Source: Paracoccaceae bacterium
Lineage (GTDB): Bacteria > Pseudomonadota > Alphaproteobacteria > Rhodobacterales > Rhodobacteraceae
Reading direction: 5' to 3'
NCBI GenBank assembly: GCA_022448925.1
Contig: JAKVCP010000031.1
Coordinates: 1-34,827 of the forward strand
DNA: 34,827 nucleotides
Below, one piece after another: positions 16,018-24,995 of the stretch. How positions within the stretch are numbered: the first letter of the stretch is position 1; every line of letters begins with the position of its first letter. The translations under genes were made by a program, and so were the position numbers. The notes below the pieces were generated by a model. The model did not search any database, was not told the origin of the DNA, and worked only from the letters and a program-made list of their open reading frames with translations.

Positions 16018-16908
16018 ATGCGGCGCCTTGCTCTAATCGCACTCCCCTATATCTGGCTTCTTGCCCTGTTCTTGGTGCCATTCCTGATCGTGCTGAAGAT
16101 TTCACTTTCAGATCTTGCGCTGGCCCGCCCACCCTATGTCCCACAATGGAATTTCGGTGATGGCTGGGATGCTCTGAAAGCGTTCTTCGGCAGTTTGGAC
16201 CTAGAGAACTTTGTCTTCCTGTCCGAGGACGATCTGTATTGGCGCGCCTACATCAGTTCCCTGAAAATCGCGCTTATATCGACCCTCATAACGCTTCTTG
16301 TCGGATTTCCGATGGCCTATGGAATCGCCCGCAGCCCGGAAGAGTGGCGACCCACACTGCTGATGCTGATCATCTTGCCCTTCTGGACCAGTTTCCTGAT
16401 CCGTGTCTACGCCTGGATGGGTATTCTGTCGAAAGAGGGTTTGTTGAACCAGTTCCTGCTGTGGCTTGGCCTAATTGGCGAGCCGCTGACCATCTTGAAC
16501 ACCAACACCGCCGTCTATATCGCGATCGTATATACCTATCTTCCCTTCATGATCCTGCCAATCTATGCGGCGTTGGACAGGCTGGATGACAGCTTGCTAG
16601 AGGCGGCCGAAGATCTGGGGTGTTCACGCATTCAGGCATTCTGGCTGATCACCGTGCCCCTCGCCCGGAACGGGGTCATTGCAGGATGTTTTCTGGTCTT
16701 TATTCCCGCAATCGGAGAAGTCATCATTCCTTCGCTCATGGGCGGATCGGGCACCCTGATGATCGGCAAGGTCCTGTGGGAAGAGTTCTTTTCGAACCGG
16801 GATTGGCCCGTTGCAAGTGCGGTGGCCATCATCCTTCTGCTGATCCTGATCATCCCCATCATCCTGTTCCAGCGCAACGAACAAAACCAACGCGAGGCCG
16901 AGAGATGA
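16018..16908 (+). CDS. potH: Polyamine ABC transporter permease, PotB/PotH type
   Basis: 296 residues with six predicted membrane helices: the first is RLALIALPYIWLLALFLVPFLIVL at 3-26. The large loop with PPYVPQWNFGDGWDAL after helix one is typical of PotB/PotH. The cytoplasmic EAA loop, which docks on the ATPase, reads DSLLEAAEDLGCSRIQAFWLITVPLARNG. A second marker, FIPAIGEVIIPSLMGG, precedes the last helices. The ATG at 16018 follows the potG stop by four bases; longer open frames upstream lie in potG shadow. Its TGA is overlapped (ATGA) by the start of a 49-codon ORF. Confidence 0.95.
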   Translation: MRRLALIALPYIWLLALFLVPFLIVLKISLSDLALARPPYVPQWNFGDGWDALKAFFGSLDLENFVFLSEDDLYWRAYISSLKIALISTLITLLVGFPMAYGIARSPEEWRPTLLMLIILPFWTSFLIRVYAWMGILSKEGLLNQFLLWLGLIGEPLTILNTNTAVYIAIVYTYLPFMILPIYAALDRLDDSLLEAAEDLGCSRIQAFWLITVPLARNGVIAGCFLVFIPAIGEVIIPSLMGGSGTLMIGKVLWEEFFSNRDWPVASAVAIILLLILIIPIILFQRNEQNQREAER

Positions 16909-17054
16909 CAGGACCAAATAACAAGCGGGGCTGGCGCGCCAAGCAGCAAAAGACCGGAAATCGGCCGGGTGCAAGGGCCAGGCAGGTTGCACCTGCCGCA
17001 GTCTTCGGCCATGCGAGAGCGCAAGAACACGCCGGTACGAGGCGCGCATCATGA
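16905..17054 (+). CDS. 49-codon basic ORF overlapped at both ends between potH and potI
   Basis: The ATG (16905-16907) overlaps the potH stop as ATGA, and its TGA (17052-17054) overlaps the potI ATG as ATGA. GAGG lies seven bases before the ATG. The product would be a soluble, highly basic peptide (about 11 Lys/Arg against one Glu), beginning MTGPNNKRGWRAKQQK and ending GTRRAS, with no membrane helix. Codon choice is less typical than that of its neighbours (several AGG, AGA, GGA), and the frame is also open upstream in potH shadow, so it could be chance. A perfect stem, GGCAGGT / ACCTGCC at 16981-16997, lies inside it. If it is translated, its role may be only to couple potH to potI. Confidence 0.35.
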   Translation: MTGPNNKRGWRAKQQKTGNRPGARARQVAPAAVFGHARAQEHAGTRRAS

Positions 17055-17866
17055 AACGCTTTTCCTGGTTCAACGCAACCTCGCTGACCTTTGGCTTTGC
17101 ATTTCTGTATCTGCCGATGATCATTCTGATCATCTACAGCTTCAACAGCTCCAAGTTGGTGACGGTCTGGGCCGGGTTTTCCACCAGATGGTACGGAGAG
17201 CTGATGCAAAATGAGGATATGCTTGATGCGGCCTGGGCCACGCTCAAGGTGGCGGTGTTCAGTTCTACGCTTGCGACCATTCTGGGCACCATGGCCGCCT
17301 ATGTCCTGGTGCGTGCGGGGCGGTTCGCTGGGCGTACGCTCTTTTCCGGCATGATCTATGCGCCCCTCGTCATGCCAGAAGTTATCACGGGCCTGTCCTT
17401 GCTTTTGCTTTTCATCGGTATTGGTCTGGACAGGGGCATCCTGACAATCGTTTTGGCGCACACCACCTTTGCCATGTGCTATGTGTCGGTTGTCGTCTCG
17501 TCCCGCCTGACAAGCTTCGATCGCTCGCTTGAAGAGGCGGCCCTGGACCTGGGATGCAGCCCTTTCGAAGCTTTTCGCCTGGTGACCTTGCCGATCATCG
17601 CCCCAGCCGTGATCTCAGGGTGGTTGCTTGCCTTTACCCTGTCGCTGGACGACCTGGTGATTGCCAGTTTCACCACTGGCCCCTCGGCGACAACCCTGCC
17701 GATCAAGATCTTTTCTGCCGTGCGCCTTGGCGTCAGCCCGGAAATCAACGCGCTGTCGTCAATCATGATCGGGCTCGTTACGCTTGGGGTGATCAGTGCA
17801 TCACTGATCTCAAAACGTGCCGCAGTTGCACGCGCCAAAGATGAACAAGCCGCCGCCGGAGCATGA
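17051..17866 (+). CDS. potI: Polyamine ABC transporter permease, PotC/PotI type
   Basis: 271 residues, six predicted helices. The N-terminus contains FAFLYLPMIILIIYSFNSSKLVTVWAGFSTRWYGEL, a near-diagnostic PotC/PotI sequence (LPM...YSFN...W.GFSxxWY). The EAA loop is RSLEEAALDLGCSPFEAFRLVTLPIIAPA and the late marker is FTLSLDDLVIASFTTGP. The start ATG 17051 has GAGG eight bases upstream. It pairs with potH to form the membrane channel. Its stop overlaps the next start by four bases (ATGA), which ties the oxidase gene to the transport operon. Confidence 0.95.
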   Translation: MKRFSWFNATSLTFGFAFLYLPMIILIIYSFNSSKLVTVWAGFSTRWYGELMQNEDMLDAAWATLKVAVFSSTLATILGTMAAYVLVRAGRFAGRTLFSGMIYAPLVMPEVITGLSLLLLFIGIGLDRGILTIVLAHTTFAMCYVSVVVSSRLTSFDRSLEEAALDLGCSPFEAFRLVTLPIIAPAVISGWLLAFTLSLDDLVIASFTTGPSATTLPIKIFSAVRLGVSPEINALSSIMIGLVTLGVISASLISKRAAVARAKDEQAAAGA

Positions 17867-19185
17867 AGCGACTCTACGAGCCCAGTGCCTATGAAACGCC
17901 CAAAAACTGTTTCTGGACGCAGGCCCTTCGGCCTGTCGCCTGGCCGCGTGGCGTCGGCAGGGTATCCGCCGAAGTCGCCATCATCGGCGGTGGCTATACC
18001 GGTCTTTCCACGGCTCTAAGACTGGCAGACCGCAGCGTGGACGTCGCGCTTTTTGAAGCTCGGACTCCGGGCTGGGGGGCTTCGGGGCGGAATGGGGGGT
18101 TCTGCTGTCTTGGCGGGGGCAGGCTTGGACGCAGCCGAACCATAAACGCGTTGGGGCCCGACGCCTGGTCTGACTGGTGCGACGCGCAGAAAATGGCCGT
18201 TCAGTGGGTCGACCGGGTGATCGTTGAACATGCCCTTGAGGTCGAGCGGCATTCGAACGGCGAAACAGTGCTGGCCCATAGTGCACGAGCCATGGCTGAC
18301 CTTCGCGCCGATGCACAAAACATCACGCAGGATTTTGCAGTCACGCCCACCCTGCACGAGGCCTCTGATCTGCGTGGGCAGGGTTTGTCCGGGCCGTTTC
18401 ACGGTGCAATGACACTGCCAATCGGCTTTGCACTTAACCCCGCCAGATATCATGCAGGCCTGGCGGGTGCCGCACAGGCCGCCGGTGTGCAGCTGTATCA
18501 ACAGGCCCCTGTTACCAGGATCACAGCCCATGCAACCGGGTACCGACTGGATGGGCCGGACCTGCAGTGTGACGCGCAAAAGGTGGTCTTGGCCACCAAT
18601 GGATACTCCTCAGAGGATATTCCAGACTGGCTGCGCGGGAGGACCCTTCCGGTGATGTCCTCTATCATCATCACACGGCCCTTGACCCACTCAGAAATGC
18701 AGGCGCAGGGATGGACATCAGATCAGATGGCCTATGATTCACGCACCCTGTTGCACTATTTCCGAAAGTTGCCGGACAACCGGTTCCTTTTTGGGATGCG
18801 TGGCGGCCTCCGGGCAACACCCGGTGCCGAAGCCGCAATCGCGCGCAAGATACGCAAGGACTTTCATACCATGTTTCCTGCATGGCGCGACGTCGAGATC
18901 ACCCACGCCTGGTCGGGGCTGGCCTGCCTGATGTCCAATCTGAGTCCGTTCTGCGCAGAAGTGCCTGGGCACTCGGGCCTGTTTGCCGGCCTCGGCTACC
19001 ATGGCAATGGCGTTGCGATGGCCAGTTATACGGGCCGCCTTCTGGGTGACCTAGTTCTGGGCGAGACCCCGGACATGCCCTACCCGACCGTGATGCGGAC
19101 CGTGCCCAAACGCTTTCCCCTGGGCAGGTATCGCCGCGCCCTGCTGACCCCTGTTTATGCCGCAGCAACACTTCTTGATCGTTAG
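17863..19185 (+). CDS. FAD-dependent oxidoreductase (DAO family), PuuB-like
   Basis: 440 residues. A Rossmann FAD-binding motif EVAIIGGGYTGLSTALRLAD lies at 37-56, then FEARTPGWGASGRNGGF, the GR-rich signature of the DAO (PF01266) group; the C-terminal FAD contact is GLFAGLGYHGNGVAMASYTGRLLGDL. PuuB oxidises gamma-glutamylputrescine; relatives oxidise other N-substituted amines, sarcosine-like compounds or amino acids. Coupling by ATGA to potI supports a role in breaking down the imported amine. No PuuA-type glutamine-synthetase-like ligase is seen in this window, so the true substrate may differ from gamma-glutamylputrescine. The stop codon overlaps that of the convergent EamA gene. Confidence 0.88.
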   Translation: MKRLYEPSAYETPKNCFWTQALRPVAWPRGVGRVSAEVAIIGGGYTGLSTALRLADRSVDVALFEARTPGWGASGRNGGFCCLGGGRLGRSRTINALGPDAWSDWCDAQKMAVQWVDRVIVEHALEVERHSNGETVLAHSARAMADLRADAQNITQDFAVTPTLHEASDLRGQGLSGPFHGAMTLPIGFALNPARYHAGLAGAAQAAGVQLYQQAPVTRITAHATGYRLDGPDLQCDAQKVVLATNGYSSEDIPDWLRGRTLPVMSSIIITRPLTHSEMQAQGWTSDQMAYDSRTLLHYFRKLPDNRFLFGMRGGLRATPGAEAAIARKIRKDFHTMFPAWRDVEITHAWSGLACLMSNLSPFCAEVPGHSGLFAGLGYHGNGVAMASYTGRLLGDLVLGETPDMPYPTVMRTVPKRFPLGRYRRALLTPVYAAATLLDR

Positions 19186-20102
19186 CCCTGCGGTGTCACC
19201 CCTGGCCTTGCAGCACCGCGCTTTAATCCCAGTTGACGTTCACGCCAGATAATCAGGACACCCGCTGCAATCACGATCGCCGAACCCACAAGGGTTGCGC
19301 TGGTGGGCACTTCAGCAAACACAAAGTAGCCGATAACAATGGCAAACAGAATGGACACATAGTCGAACGGGGCCAGGACAGCCGCGCCTGCAAACCGATA
19401 GGATGTGGTCAAGAATATCTGCGCCACACCACCAATCACGCCCGCACCGATCAGCATCGCCGCCTCGGACGGACGCGGGATCACCCAACCAAACGGGATT
19501 GAGAACATCGACATGATCGTGGCCGTCATCGAGAAATAGAACACCACAGCGGCCGTTTGTTCGGTCTGAACCAACCGGCGCACATGCACCTGCGCCAAGG
19601 CACGCAAAGCCGCAGAGATCAAAACAAGCGCAACGCCCAGCGCCGCAAGCTGGTCAATGTCGTTGGCCCCAAAAGACAAACGAGGCCACAGGACGACCGT
19701 CACCCCGATCAAACCAAGACCGACCGCAGACAGGCGAAACAAGCGCAGTCTTTCGCCCAGCAGCAGCGCGGCAAGGATCACTGTGATCAGCGGTGCGGCA
19801 AAGCCCAAGGCGGTGACCTCGGGCAGGGGCAACAGGCCCAAGGCAGCGAATCCGCAGCCCATTGCGGTAACACCGATCAATCCCCGCCAGACATGCCCCA
19901 TCGGGTTACTTGTGCGCAGGCCGATCGTCAGTTCATGCCGCATCGCAAGCCAGATCAGAATGACCGGCATTGCAAAAAGCGACCGGAAAAAAACCGCTTG
20001 CCCGGCCGGCACATGCGCTGAGCTGGCCTTGATAAGAGAGGCCATGACAGTAAAAAGCAGAATCGCGGTCACCTTGAACGCGACACCCCTGAAAATGTCC
20101 AT
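19182..20102 (-). CDS. EamA/DMT-family transporter
   Basis: 306 residues with about ten predicted membrane helices, in two five-helix EamA halves (about 8-140 and 152-285). Marks include AFKVTAILLFTVMASLIK at the first helix, PLPEVTALGFAAPLITVILAALLLGERLRL closing the first half, and APFDYVSILFAIVIGYFVFAEVPTSATLVGSAIVIAAGVLIIW closing the second. Family members export amino acids, riboflavin, drugs or metabolites; the substrate is unknown here. AGGAG lies five bases upstream of the ATG. It is the last gene of the minus-strand run starting at ilvD, 49 bases after the small unknown gene. A short charged tail ends the protein. Confidence 0.9.
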   Translation of the reverse strand: MDIFRGVAFKVTAILLFTVMASLIKASSAHVPAGQAVFFRSLFAMPVILIWLAMRHELTIGLRTSNPMGHVWRGLIGVTAMGCGFAALGLLPLPEVTALGFAAPLITVILAALLLGERLRLFRLSAVGLGLIGVTVVLWPRLSFGANDIDQLAALGVALVLISAALRALAQVHVRRLVQTEQTAAVVFYFSMTATIMSMFSIPFGWVIPRPSEAAMLIGAGVIGGVAQIFLTTSYRFAGAAVLAPFDYVSILFAIVIGYFVFAEVPTSATLVGSAIVIAAGVLIIWRERQLGLKRGAARPGVTPQG

Positions 20103-20151
20103 GATTGCTCCTGCGTGGGATGGCCCTTAGTGGCGCACCTCACTGCAAAGG

Positions 20152-20541
20152 TCAAATCGAGGCGGCCTGGGTTTCCACGCAATGGCGCCGAAAGGCGCGC
20201 TTTAACAGATCCAGCTCAGCCCTCAACAGGTCTAACTCGGCGCGGATATCGTGGCCGACCGCATCGCCACAAATCAACGAAAAACTATCCAGCACAGCCT
20301 CATCTGTCAGATCGCTGATCACGAATGTCTGTACCCCGTCAGCAATCAGAACAGCAGGCACGGGAACGCACAACAGCCAGTCTCCGGCCGTTTCTGTCGC
20401 CTGCAGTGTTACACCCTCGAGGGGCCTGTCCTGATGGGTGACACCAATTTGCGGCGGCTGATCTTTGGGGCCGCGCATCGTTACGACGGCCTCCCAGATG
20501 CCTTCCTTGAGTCGCGTGTGCGTCAGCGTATATCGAGCCAT
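20152..20541 (-). CDS. Conserved hypothetical protein of unknown function
   Basis: 129 residues, no signal peptide or membrane helix. The first 85 residues look beta-rich (RYTLTHTRLKEGIWEAVV, VTLQATETAGDWLLCVPVPAVLI). The C-terminus is a short amphipathic helix with a direct six-residue repeat, AELDLL at two adjacent sites, followed by KRAFRRHCVE, which could mediate oligomerisation or bind the upstream gene product. AGGA sits seven bases before the ATG. Nine bases separate it from the preceding gene, so the two are almost surely cotranscribed. I do not recognise a family. Confidence 0.75.
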   Translation of the reverse strand: MARYTLTHTRLKEGIWEAVVTMRGPKDQPPQIGVTHQDRPLEGVTLQATETAGDWLLCVPVPAVLIADGVQTFVISDLTDEAVLDSFSLICGDAVGHDIRAELDLLRAELDLLKRAFRRHCVETQAASI

Positions 20542-20550
20542 GCCTATTTC

Positions 20551-21303
20551 CTACATTGCCGCCCGTGGACGGCGACTGAAGGTGACGTCCCGCAAGATTA
20601 CCTGATTCATCTCGGGGCTCTCGAATATCAGGTCCAGCCACAGTTTTTCAACGCGGCTTTCCTGCATCTGTGTATAGGATAGATCGAATTCGACCCTGAT
20701 ATCTTCCTGATCCAACGGCAACTCTCGGACCAGCTGTTCCGTATTTGGCCCGTGCTGGATGTTCAGACGGGCAAAGATCTCAAGCGGCGTTTCCATTTCG
20801 AGTATCGTTTCAACCCGGATGAGATGAGTGCGCTTCAGCCCCTGCGCTGCGGAGGATGGCAAATCAATCGCAAGAGACAAATACGTGCCATCAAAGCGAA
20901 AGACATCCATCCGCACCCCGTAGGCCGCCAAATCGGCTTCTCGCGTGTTGCGCAGCTGACGAAGCGTCAATTCCGAAATCGCACAGTCGTGGAACAAAGT
21001 CACCTCTTGGCCCAGCTTGTGTTTGTTGGCCACCGCTGCAAGACCCGGAGTTCCAAGCGGACCGCACCAAAGCTCTGGGCGCCAGAACCAATCGGCATCA
21101 TGCGGTTTTGGGAAAGCCTGATTGCCAATGGCAGGCAAGGCAAGCCGCGAGGCTGATACAAACAACAGTCGATCCAGATGGGTCTTTAGCTGCCGCGCCT
21201 GCGCAGCCTTGCGCCGCAGGTCTTCAAGCGCGACGGTCCCGGCTGTTTGGGCCGCTGACCGCCACTGGCGCAGCGCATCTGTCTGTTTGAACTTGCCGAA
21301 CAT
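20551..21303 (-). CDS. Conserved protein of unknown function, possibly DUF6478
   Basis: 250 residues from ATG 21303, supported by CAGGG six bases upstream; an earlier start at 21324 adds seven residues. A helical N-terminus (about 10-50, QWRSAAQTAGTVALEDLRRKAAQARQLKTHLDRLL) leads into a region with DADWFWRPELWCGPL and a beta-rich part with VTLFHDCAISELTLRQLRN, LAIDLP and VRVEF-like strands ending EMNQVILRDVTFSRRPRAAM. It looks like a carbohydrate-binding-type sandwich, but no catalytic motif stands out. My recollection is that a Rhodobacterales-specific family, DUF6478, has this look; I cannot verify that. It lies between a lipoprotein gene and a small unknown gene in the ilvD run. Confidence 0.75.
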   Translation of the reverse strand: MFGKFKQTDALRQWRSAAQTAGTVALEDLRRKAAQARQLKTHLDRLLFVSASRLALPAIGNQAFPKPHDADWFWRPELWCGPLGTPGLAAVANKHKLGQEVTLFHDCAISELTLRQLRNTREADLAAYGVRMDVFRFDGTYLSLAIDLPSSAAQGLKRTHLIRVETILEMETPLEIFARLNIQHGPNTEQLVRELPLDQEDIRVEFDLSYTQMQESRVEKLWLDLIFESPEMNQVILRDVTFSRRPRAAM

Positions 21304-21351
21304 CGTCAGCCCTGTCTTGCACAATCCCAGCCGTCATGGCGGATCATGGGA

Positions 21352-22062
21352 TTACCCATTGCCATTCAGAAGACGACGAAAAAGCCCTTGTGGCAAGAGT
21401 TTGGCGTCTGGCTCGCCCTTTGACGTGTCTTGTGACGGTGTTGCATCCAGCATCTTGTCATGCAGCTCTGCCAGCAAAGCCGCACCAGGCGCCCCTTTCA
21501 GGCGGCTGCCGGACGGCGCATACAGGGCAAGGCCAACGGGTCGATCATTCAAAACAAAGGTCCCACGCCAGTACTGCGGCTCGCCGTCGGGCAGAACCTC
21601 CTGGCCACCTGTTTCCAGCAGGGCAAGGTTCATGTCACCGTTCTTGCGAGTGTCGACCAAACCCTGTCCGGCCGCTGCCGCCACTGTCTTGGCGTCAGGC
21701 ACCCGCGCCCCTGTATCACGGGCGCCGACAGTCACCGTCATCAGCGCAAGCGGCACCTCGGTGCCGCCCTGACCCTCGGTCAGTACCTGACAACTGGCAA
21801 GCACTGCGAAACTGCGGCCCAGACCAATCGATCTTGGCTCGATACAGTAGCCCGGAGGCCCCTCGACGACCACACCGCCTGCCAAAACGCTTCTGACCAA
21901 CGGTGGCTTGCCACGTCCAGCTGTAAACGCGGAAAACAAACCGCCGCGCACTGCCGTTGCGCCAGTGCTGTCCCCGGCACCAGAGGTGTTCTCGGTCGGG
22001 GCCGTTCCGCATCCCAGCAGAACCGCACTGAGTGCCAAAAGCGCAAGGCCACGGCGCAACAT
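21352..22062 (-). CDS. Predicted lipoprotein of unknown function
   Basis: 236 residues. Lipoprotein signal MLRRGLALLALSAVLLGC with lipobox L-L-G-C (Cys18), then a low-complexity Thr/Gly/Ser linker (about 20-45) typical of an outer-membrane-tethered protein. The globular part contains VVVEGPPGYCIEPRSIGLGRSFAVLASCQVL, with two cysteines that could form a disulfide, and YWRGTFVLNDRPVGLALYAPSG. I do not recognise a named family, although similar lipoproteins are frequent beside ilvD in Roseobacter-like genomes. Its ATG lies three bases after the ilvD stop, so it is cotranslated with ilvD. Confidence 0.8.
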   Translation of the reverse strand: MLRRGLALLALSAVLLGCGTAPTENTSGAGDSTGATAVRGGLFSAFTAGRGKPPLVRSVLAGGVVVEGPPGYCIEPRSIGLGRSFAVLASCQVLTEGQGGTEVPLALMTVTVGARDTGARVPDAKTVAAAAGQGLVDTRKNGDMNLALLETGGQEVLPDGEPQYWRGTFVLNDRPVGLALYAPSGSRLKGAPGAALLAELHDKMLDATPSQDTSKGEPDAKLLPQGLFRRLLNGNG

Positions 22063-22065
22063 GGA

Positions 22066-23829
22066 TCAGAGATCCGCGTAGACGTGCTTTTCAGCCTTGC
22101 CGCCCGGATGGGTGACCGCGCCCTGATATGTCGGGCCCACCAGTTTAGAAAATTTCCAGACTGCGCCCGTGGCATAAATGGTTTCACGCGGGCCGGCCCA
22201 AGCCGCTTTGCGGGCGGTCAGTTCATCGTCACTCAGCGCCACGCTGATCTCACCAGACAGGGCGTTGATGGTGATCATATCCCCGTTCTGCAGCAAGGCA
22301 ATCGGTCCACCATGCGCGGCTTCGGGGCCAACGTGGCCCACGCACAATCCCCGGGTCGCGCCCGAAAAGCGACCGTCGGTGATCAGCGCCACCTTTTTTC
22401 CCATGCCTTGCCCGGACAAAGCCGCGGTAGTCGCCAGCATTTCACGCATGCCCGGTCCGCCTGCGGGGCCTTCATTGCGGATGACGATCACCTCGCCTTC
22501 CTCATAGGCACGCTCTTTCACGGCGGCAAAGGCCTCTTCTTCGCATTCGAAGACACGTGCCGGGCCGCTGAAGACCTGCTGTTCATCCGTCATGCCCGCA
22601 ACTTTGACGATTGCACCTTCCGGGGCCAGATTGCCCTTCAGGCCAACCACGCCGCCGGTCTTGGTGATCGGCGCAGCAATAGGATAAATGACCTTGCCAT
22701 CGGCTTCGCGGGCGACCTTGTCCAGTTCTTCCCCTACCGAATAGCCGCTGGCAGTGACGCAGTCTTCGTGGATCAGACCAGCCTTGCGCAATTCTTTCAT
22801 CACAACCGGCAGGCCGCCAGCATCGTAGAGATCCTTGGCAACATGTGTTCCGCCCGGTTTCAAATCGACGAAATAGGGCGTGTCGCGGAAAATCTCGCAG
22901 ACGTCGTCAAGGAAAAAGTCGATCCCCGCCTCATGCGCAATGGCCGGCAGGTGCAGACCGGCGTTGGTCGAACCGCCGGTGCAGGCCACAACACGCGCCG
23001 CGTTTTCCAGACTTTTCAGGGTGACGATATCGCGGGCGCGAATGTTCTTTTCCACCAGATCCATGACCGACCGCCCAGAGGCTTCGCCGTATTGATCACG
23101 GCTTTCATAGGGCGCCGGTGCGCCCGATGAGTTGAAAAGCGCCAGGCCAATGGCCTCGGACACGCAGGCCATGGTGTTGGCAGTGAACTGCCCCCCACAG
23201 GCGCCAGCCGACGGACAGGCGACACGCTCTAACATGTCCAGCGCAGCATCCGACATTTCGTTGTTCTGGTGACGGCCAACCGCTTCGAACATGTCCTGCA
23301 CGGTCAGATCGCGCGTGCGGAAATCCTCGGGGATCTCATCCACCTGCGGGGCCTTGCCCGGCAGGATCGAGCCACCGTAAATGAACACCGACGGAACGTT
23401 CAGACGTACCATGGCCATCATCATGCCAGGCAATGACTTGTCGCAGCCCGCCAGCCCGACGATGGCATCGTAACAATGACCTCGCATGGTCAGTTCGACC
23501 GTGTCTGCAATCGCCTCACGCGACGCAAGAGAGGACCGCATGCCTTCATGCCCCATTGCGATGCCGTCCGTCACGGTGATGGTCGTGAACTCACGTGGCG
23601 TGCCGAATGCCTGTTTTACGCCCATCTTCACAGCCTGAGCCTGACGGTTCAACGCAATGTTGCAGGGCGCGGCTTCATTCCAGCATGTCGCGACACCGAC
23701 CAACGGCTGATGGATCTCTTCCTCGGTCATGCCCATCGCGTAATAATAAGACCGATGCGGCGCGCGTTCCGGGCCCTCGGTGACGTGGCGGCTGGGCAGT
23801 TTCGATTTGTCGAATGGGCGCTTGAGCAT
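22066..23829 (-). CDS. ilvD: Dihydroxy-acid dehydratase
   Basis: 587 residues. It dehydrates 2,3-dihydroxy-isovalerate and 2,3-dihydroxy-3-methylvalerate to the 2-oxo acids that become valine, leucine and isoleucine, using an iron-sulfur cluster and Mg. Cluster cysteines are seen in [14 protein letters not shown] (Cys49), [16 protein letters not shown], and [16 protein letters not shown]; the C-terminal active-site stretch is [28 protein letters not shown]. The start ATG 23829 has AGGGAGG eight bases upstream; a longer frame opening at 23985 would cross the divergent desaturase gene. It heads a minus-strand run of five genes (ilvD, lipoprotein, two unknowns, EamA). Confidence 0.96.
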   Translation of the reverse strand: MLKRPFDKSKLPSRHVTEGPERAPHRSYYYAMGMTEEEIHQPLVGVATCWNEAAPCNIALNRQAQAVKMGVKQAFGTPREFTTITVTDGIAMGHEGMRSSLASREAIADTVELTMRGHCYDAIVGLAGCDKSLPGMMMAMVRLNVPSVFIYGGSILPGKAPQVDEIPEDFRTRDLTVQDMFEAVGRHQNNEMSDAALDMLERVACPSAGACGGQFTANTMACVSEAIGLALFNSSGAPAPYESRDQYGEASGRSVMDLVEKNIRARDIVTLKSLENAARVVACTGGSTNAGLHLPAIAHEAGIDFFLDDVCEIFRDTPYFVDLKPGGTHVAKDLYDAGGLPVVMKELRKAGLIHEDCVTASGYSVGEELDKVAREADGKVIYPIAAPITKTGGVVGLKGNLAPEGAIVKVAGMTDEQQVFSGPARVFECEEEAFAAVKERAYEEGEVIVIRNEGPAGGPGMREMLATTAALSGQGMGKKVALITDGRFSGATRGLCVGHVGPEAAHGGPIALLQNGDMITINALSGEISVALSDDELTARKAAWAGPRETIYATGAVWKFSKLVGPTYQGAVTHPGGKAEKHVYADL

Positions 23830-23927
23830 GGCGCGGGCCTCCCTGGCAGTCAGTTTAACTTGGCATAGCGAAGCGCCTCGGACCTTACAAGGCGATTGCT
23901 CGTCACGTTGACGGAGAGGGGCGAGTT

Positions 23928-24905
23928 TTGGCAGACTGGACTGGAACGGAGCCCAAGATGACACCTGGCAAGGCCTATCTGACATCCGAAGAGATCCGCT
24001 CTTTGGCAGCGCGGTCCGACCTTTGGGGGATTGCCCTTTTGGTGCATTGTTGGGCGGTCATCCTGGGCAGCGTCGTTCTGTTTCATCTGTGGCCCAACCC
24101 GCTGAGCTTTGTCCTGGCGGTGATGGTTGTGGGATCACGCCAGCTGGGTCTGGCGATCCTGATGCATGACGCGGCCCACAATGCGCTGTTCAAAACCCGC
24201 TCTTGGAACGCATTTGCCGGAGAGTGGCTGTGCGGGCGGCCAATCCTGGCTGATCTGCCGGACTATCGCCGGTATCACCTGGCCCATCACCGCCACACGC
24301 AAACGGAAGACGACCCCGACTTGCGGCTGTCACGTCCGTTTCCAACAACGCGCGCCTCACTGCGCCGCAAGCTGATTCGCGACATCACCGGCCAGACAGG
24401 ACTGAAGCAGCGCGCAGCGCAGATCGCTTTTGCGATCAAAATGGCGGGCGACGTTGACGGGCAGGCCAGCAGTCAGGACCTTGCTCAGGCCTTTTCCGGG
24501 CCTGTCATCGGGCGTGCCCTCTTTGCAAACGGGGTTGTGTTCGTCGTCTTTTGGATGCTCGGGACGTGGTGGAGCTGGCTGGCATTTTGGGTTTTGCCAC
24601 TGCTGACATGGTTTCAATTGGTCCTGCGCATCCGCAACATCGCCGAACATGGCGCGGTTGAGTTTTCGGACAATCCCTTGCAAAACACACGCACCACCCG
24701 GGCCGGCCCCATCGCGAGAGCCTTTTTCGCGCCCTACTGGGTCAACTATCACCTTGAACACCACCTCATCATGCATATCCCGTGCCGCAACTTGCCTCAA
24801 CTGCATCAAATGATGCGCGAAAAGGGCCACACAGCACGGATGCAGATCGCACGCTCCTACTGGGACGTCTTGAAAATAGCGTCAGCCCGTCCAGAAACAC
24901 CATGA
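23928..24905 (+). CDS. Membrane fatty acid desaturase family protein
   Basis: 325 residues from TTG 23928, which has GGAGAGG eight bases upstream; ATG 23958 (GGAG six bases upstream) is a close alternative and would give 315 residues. The three histidine boxes that hold the di-iron centre are present: [14 protein letters not shown] and [11 protein letters not shown]. Hydrophobic helices flank them ([47 protein letters not shown]). Members desaturate or hydroxylate lipids, carotenoids or sphingoid bases; the substrate is not clear from sequence. It is divergent from ilvD and 90 bases upstream of accD on the same strand. Confidence 0.88.
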   Translation: MADWTGTEPKMTPGKAYLTSEEIRSLAARSDLWGIALLVHCWAVILGSVVLFHLWPNPLSFVLAVMVVGSRQLGLAILMHDAAHNALFKTRSWNAFAGEWLCGRPILADLPDYRRYHLAHHRHTQTEDDPDLRLSRPFPTTRASLRRKLIRDITGQTGLKQRAAQIAFAIKMAGDVDGQASSQDLAQAFSGPVIGRALFANGVVFVVFWMLGTWWSWLAFWVLPLLTWFQLVLRIRNIAEHGAVEFSDNPLQNTRTTRAGPIARAFFAPYWVNYHLEHHLIMHIPCRNLPQLHQMMREKGHTARMQIARSYWDVLKIASARPETP

Positions 24906-24995
24906 ACCGGCGCGCGGCCTGCGTGCCTTCCATTGCAATTTGACCAAACCCGTCCTAAGTCACCGCGAACCAAACGCTGCGGAGCACCTGCGCAC

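Noticed and set aside
21460-23130. Plus-strand ORF of 556 codons antisense to ilvD and the lipoprotein
   Set aside because: Long but spans two real minus-strand genes and shows no domain or ribosome site.
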